Translations under genes and position numbers: made by a program | The notes under the pieces: model-generated | Databases searched by the model: none | What the model was told of the DNA's origin: nothing | The model's input: only the letters and a program-made list of their open reading frames with translations | Shown here: positions 6,484 to 8,042 of the stretch, one piece after another | Numbering within the stretch: position 1 is the first letter of the stretch | Layout of the letters: every line of letters begins with the position of its first letter | Source of the DNA: an uncultured Burkholderiaceae bacterium | GTDB lineage: Bacteria; Pseudomonadota; Gammaproteobacteria; Burkholderiales; Burkholderiaceae | Assembly (NCBI GenBank): GCA_937862845.1 | Contig: CALMCK010000064.1 | Coordinates: forward strand, 1 to 8,042 | Direction: 5' to 3' | Length of the DNA: 8,042 bases

Positions 6484-6933
6484 TTAAACGGCTGCTGTGA
6501 CCGACAAAGTAACGTCTGAAGTCACGTCTGTGAACAAAGCCACTTGAATCGCGTATTCGCCAATGGATTTAACCGTGCCATCAACAAATTTAACTTGTTG
6601 TTTGGTCACTTCAAAACCTTGAGCAGTCAACGCTTCTGCGATGTCAGCATGAGTGATAGAGCCGAACAAACGACCATCAACACCTGCTTTAGATGACAGG
6701 GCGATTTGTGTGCCTGACATTTTTTCAGCAACGGCTTGAGCCGCTGCGAGTTTGTCTGCTTGGGCTTTTTCGAGCTCGGCGCGGCGTGCTTCGAATTCTG
6801 CTTGTGCAGAGGCAGTCGCACGACGTGCTTTGCCTTGTGGAATCAAGAAGTTACGTGCGTAACCGTCTTTGACTTTAACCACGTCGCCGAGTTGGCCGAC
6901 GTTCAATACTTTTTCTAATAAAATGATTTGCAT
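6484..6933 (-). CDS. rplI: 50S ribosomal protein L9
   Basis: L9 binds 23S rRNA at the base of the L1 stalk. Its elongated form places a second domain away from the ribosome and helps keep the reading frame. From ATG 6933 the protein is 149 residues, the same as in E. coli. The N-terminal rRNA-binding domain shows the L9 signature, G13 through G34, including VKDGYARNFL. A long Ala/Glu/Lys-rich helix (about 41-74) and the C-terminal domain with SKAGVDGRLFGSIT follow. The frame stays open upstream to 6954, but that would add MNRKGYK, which overlaps the ribosome binding site AAGGA; the shorter start is clearly right. Last gene of the ribosomal operon, 53 nt after rpsR. Confidence 0.98.
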   Translation of the reverse strand: MQIILLEKVLNVGQLGDVVKVKDGYARNFLIPQGKARRATASAQAEFEARRAELEKAQADKLAAAQAVAEKMSGTQIALSSKAGVDGRLFGSITHADIAEALTAQGFEVTKQQVKFVDGTVKSIGEYAIQVALFTDVTSDVTLSVTAAV

Positions 6934-6939
6934 TTTGTA

Positions 6940-6944
6940 TCCTT
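6940..6944 (-). promoter_or_regulatory. Ribosome binding site of rplI
   Basis: AAGGA on the minus strand, 6 nt before the ATG at 6933. It fixes the start of rplI at that codon and excludes the in-frame extension to 6954. Confidence 0.85.
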
Positions 6945-6986
6945 TTCTATTCAATTCACCAATATTCTGATGAGACTGAGAATTGA

Positions 6987-7253
6987 TTAGTGGTTGTCAG
7001 AGTAAGGCAAGAACGCCAAGAAACGAGCGCGTTTGATGCAGCTGTTCAATTGACGTTGATAAAGAGCGCGTGTACCTGTCAAACGTGCTGGGATGATTTT
7101 ACCGTTTTCTTGGATAAAGTCTTTGAGCGTGTCGACGTCTTTGTAGTCGATTTGATCAACCTTGGCCATGGTGAAACGGCAAACGCGTTTGCGTTTGAAC
7201 AGTGGGTTTTGTGCTGGGCGGCGTTCGCGGCCTTTGTTACGTGGAGCTGGCAT
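6987..7253 (-). CDS. rpsR: 30S ribosomal protein S18
   Basis: S18 binds the small subunit platform together with S6. The 88-residue protein from ATG 7253 begins MPAPRNKGRERR, with basic residues throughout. It contains KRKRVCRFT and the family core IDYKDVDTLKDFI, then IIPARLTGT, and ends in RARFLAFLPYSDNH. Upstream in-frame codons to 7286 (MTSPFNLKETA) overlap the priB stop region and the ribosome binding site and are not part of the protein. It sits 29 nt after priB and pairs with rpsF in the same operon, as its product pairs with S6 in the ribosome. Confidence 0.98.
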   Translation of the reverse strand: MPAPRNKGRERRPAQNPLFKRKRVCRFTMAKVDQIDYKDVDTLKDFIQENGKIIPARLTGTRALYQRQLNSCIKRARFLAFLPYSDNH

Positions 7254-7260
7254 TGCAGTT

Positions 7261-7266
7261 TCCTTT
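7261..7266 (-). promoter_or_regulatory. Ribosome binding site of rpsR
   Basis: AAAGGA on the minus strand, 7 nt before the ATG at 7253. It decides the rpsR start against the longer open frame reaching 7286. Confidence 0.85.
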
Positions 7267-7282
7267 AAGTTAAATGGCGATG

Positions 7283-7606
7283 TCAAACATCTGCCGAAAT
7301 ACTAATACTGTTAATGTGAGTCAGGTGCAGTCTTAATTTAACGCTTTTCAGACTTTTTCGATTGAGAAAGCCTTGAATCCGATAGTACTGGCCGACATTT
7401 GCTTTTTCTAATCCTGCTGCGGCATCACCAAGGGCGATGACAGCAAGCTCGAACTGGGCTTGACGGGGTTCGTGGTGTTCTGTCTGTGGGGCATCGAATG
7501 CCACCACGGCTTCCATCACGGGCACGCCTGCAAGTGTTTTGCGGGGCGCACTTTTATCAAGCAAACAAACATCAAAAGTACAGCGATTGGTTAAATGATC
7601 AGACAC
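7283..7606 (-). CDS. priB: Primosomal replication protein N (PriB)
   Basis: PriB is a small OB-fold single-stranded-DNA-binding protein that stabilises PriA at abandoned forks for replication restart. The call rests on position between rpsF and rpsR, where priB sits in beta- and gammaproteobacteria, and on pattern. KTLAGVPVMEAVVAF, then RQAQFELAVIALGDAA, YYRIQGFL and KSLKSVKLRLHL follow the family layout of first strand, GxP turn, central strands and GFL motif. Length 107 residues is in range. The only usable start codon is GTG at 7606, after an in-frame stop; it adds about five residues before the NR that normally follows the initiator Met, and it has no clear Shine-Dalgarno sequence. The start codon lies in a perfect palindrome (7601-7612), which may limit initiation. 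Sequence similarity is moderate, as is usual for this fast-evolving family. Confidence 0.88.
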   Translation of the reverse strand: MSDHLTNRCTFDVCLLDKSAPRKTLAGVPVMEAVVAFDAPQTEHHEPRQAQFELAVIALGDAAAGLEKANVGQYYRIQGFLNRKSLKSVKLRLHLTHINSISISADV

Positions 7607-7623
7607 GTGTCTCTGATATCAGA
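7601..7623. repeat. Two abutting 12-bp perfect palindromes at the priB start
   Basis: AGACACGTGTCT (7601-7612) and TCTGATATCAGA (7612-7623) are both perfect palindromes and share one base. On the minus strand (the mRNA sense) an ATCAGA lies between two TCTGAT copies, so it could pair with either. One pairing places the priB GTG start codon in or beside the hairpin loop. They fill most of the 25-nt rpsF-priB gap. Confidence 0.75.
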
Positions 7624-7631
7624 TGTGTCAG

Positions 7632-8000
7632 TTATACAGCGGCCGCTGGTGCGGGGGCTGGTTTACGTGACTCTTCTTTTTCAGCTGCTTTGAGCATGAT
7701 AGAAGGACCGACTTCGGCTTTGTCCATCTTGACTGTCAAGTGGCGCAAAATCGCGTCGTTGTAGCGGAAATTGTGCTCGAGCTCGTCCAAAGTCGCTTGG
7801 CTGATTTCGATGTTCCAGCACAGATAGTGTGCTTTCACGAGTTTTTGGATGGGGTAAGCCAATTGGCGACGGCCCCAGTCTTCCATGCGGTGGATTTTAC
7901 CTTCAGCCGCTTCAATTTGTGATTTGTAACGCTCAACCATTGCAGGCACTTGCTCGCTTTGGTCCGGGTGTACAATCAATACGATTTCGTAATGACGCAT
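7632..8000 (-). CDS. rpsF: 30S ribosomal protein S6
   Basis: S6 binds 16S rRNA on the small subunit platform and forms a complex with S18. The 122-residue product begins MRHYEIVLIVHPDQSEQVP and contains GKIHRMEDWGRRQLAYPI, KAHYLCWNIE and FRYNDAILRHLTV, all typical of S6. The tail ESRKPAPAPAAAV is Ala/Pro-rich and lacks the Glu-rich end that RimK modifies in E. coli, so such glutamylation is unlikely. ATG 8000 is preceded by a strong AAGGAG. First gene of the operon; its promoter lies beyond the right edge of the window, as only 42 nt upstream are visible. Confidence 0.98.
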   Translation of the reverse strand: MRHYEIVLIVHPDQSEQVPAMVERYKSQIEAAEGKIHRMEDWGRRQLAYPIQKLVKAHYLCWNIEISQATLDELEHNFRYNDAILRHLTVKMDKAEVGPSIMLKAAEKEESRKPAPAPAAAV

Positions 8001-8005
8001 AACAA

Positions 8006-8011
8006 CTCCTT
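8006..8011 (-). promoter_or_regulatory. Ribosome binding site of rpsF
   Basis: AAGGAG on the minus strand, 5 nt before the ATG at 8000. It is the strongest Shine-Dalgarno sequence in the window, as expected for a ribosomal protein gene, and contrasts with the lack of one before priB. Confidence 0.85.
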
Positions 8012-8042
8012 GTGGATAAGCCGCCTCGCGCGTCTAGTGCGG

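Noticed and set aside
6951..6986. TCAATTC/GAATTGA inverted repeat between rpsR and rplI
   Set aside because: A 7-bp AT-rich stem with a 22-nt loop and no T run; too weak to call a terminator or regulatory element.
8021..8042. Short CCGC...GCGG inverted repeat at the right edge
   Set aside because: Only 4 bp of pairing in a GC-rich edge fragment; the upstream context is outside the window, so nothing can be supported.

Overview
The window is ordinary chromosomal core DNA, most likely from a betaproteobacterium of the Burkholderiales type. The main reason is the gene order rpsF-priB-rpsR-rplI-dnaB on the minus strand, with a PriB of the betaproteobacterial kind and moderate GC content. The proteins also resemble betaproteobacterial versions as far as I can recall them. 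Genus cannot be named from the sequence alone.

Layout. Positions 1-539 carry no convincing gene. They hold REP-like palindromes tagged with GTAG, arranged as an inverted pair (119-284), and a 55-bp perfect direct repeat (1-55 and 279-333). A candidate -10 box (461-466) and a terminator-like hairpin (479-512) then lie just before mfd. mfd (540-4010, +) encodes the transcription-repair coupling factor. It converges on a minus-strand group, and the two sides share a bidirectional terminator (4025-4055). The minus-strand group, read right to left, is: rpsF (8000-7632), priB (7606-7283), rpsR (7253-6987), rplI (6933-6484), an intrinsic terminator (6440-6470), dnaB (6331-4943), rdgB (4893-4288) and a small DUF3820 gene (4282-4040).

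How the genes relate. rpsF, rpsR and rplI make ribosomal proteins S6, S18 and L9; priB sits among them and serves replication restart. dnaB is the replicative helicase. rdgB cleans the nucleotide pool of deaminated purine triphosphates. Mfd clears stalled RNA polymerase and recruits excision repair. The window is therefore translation plus genome maintenance, not an accessory island, and I see no undescribed multi-gene system in it.

The points that deserve a second look are: the REP/REPIN-like array upstream of mfd; a terminator-like hairpin in the mfd leader; a proline in place of the usual glutamine in Mfd helicase motif VI; a sharp change of strand composition inside mfd; two abutting perfect 12-bp palindromes over the priB start; and a terminator whose loop contains the stop codon of the DUF3820 gene.
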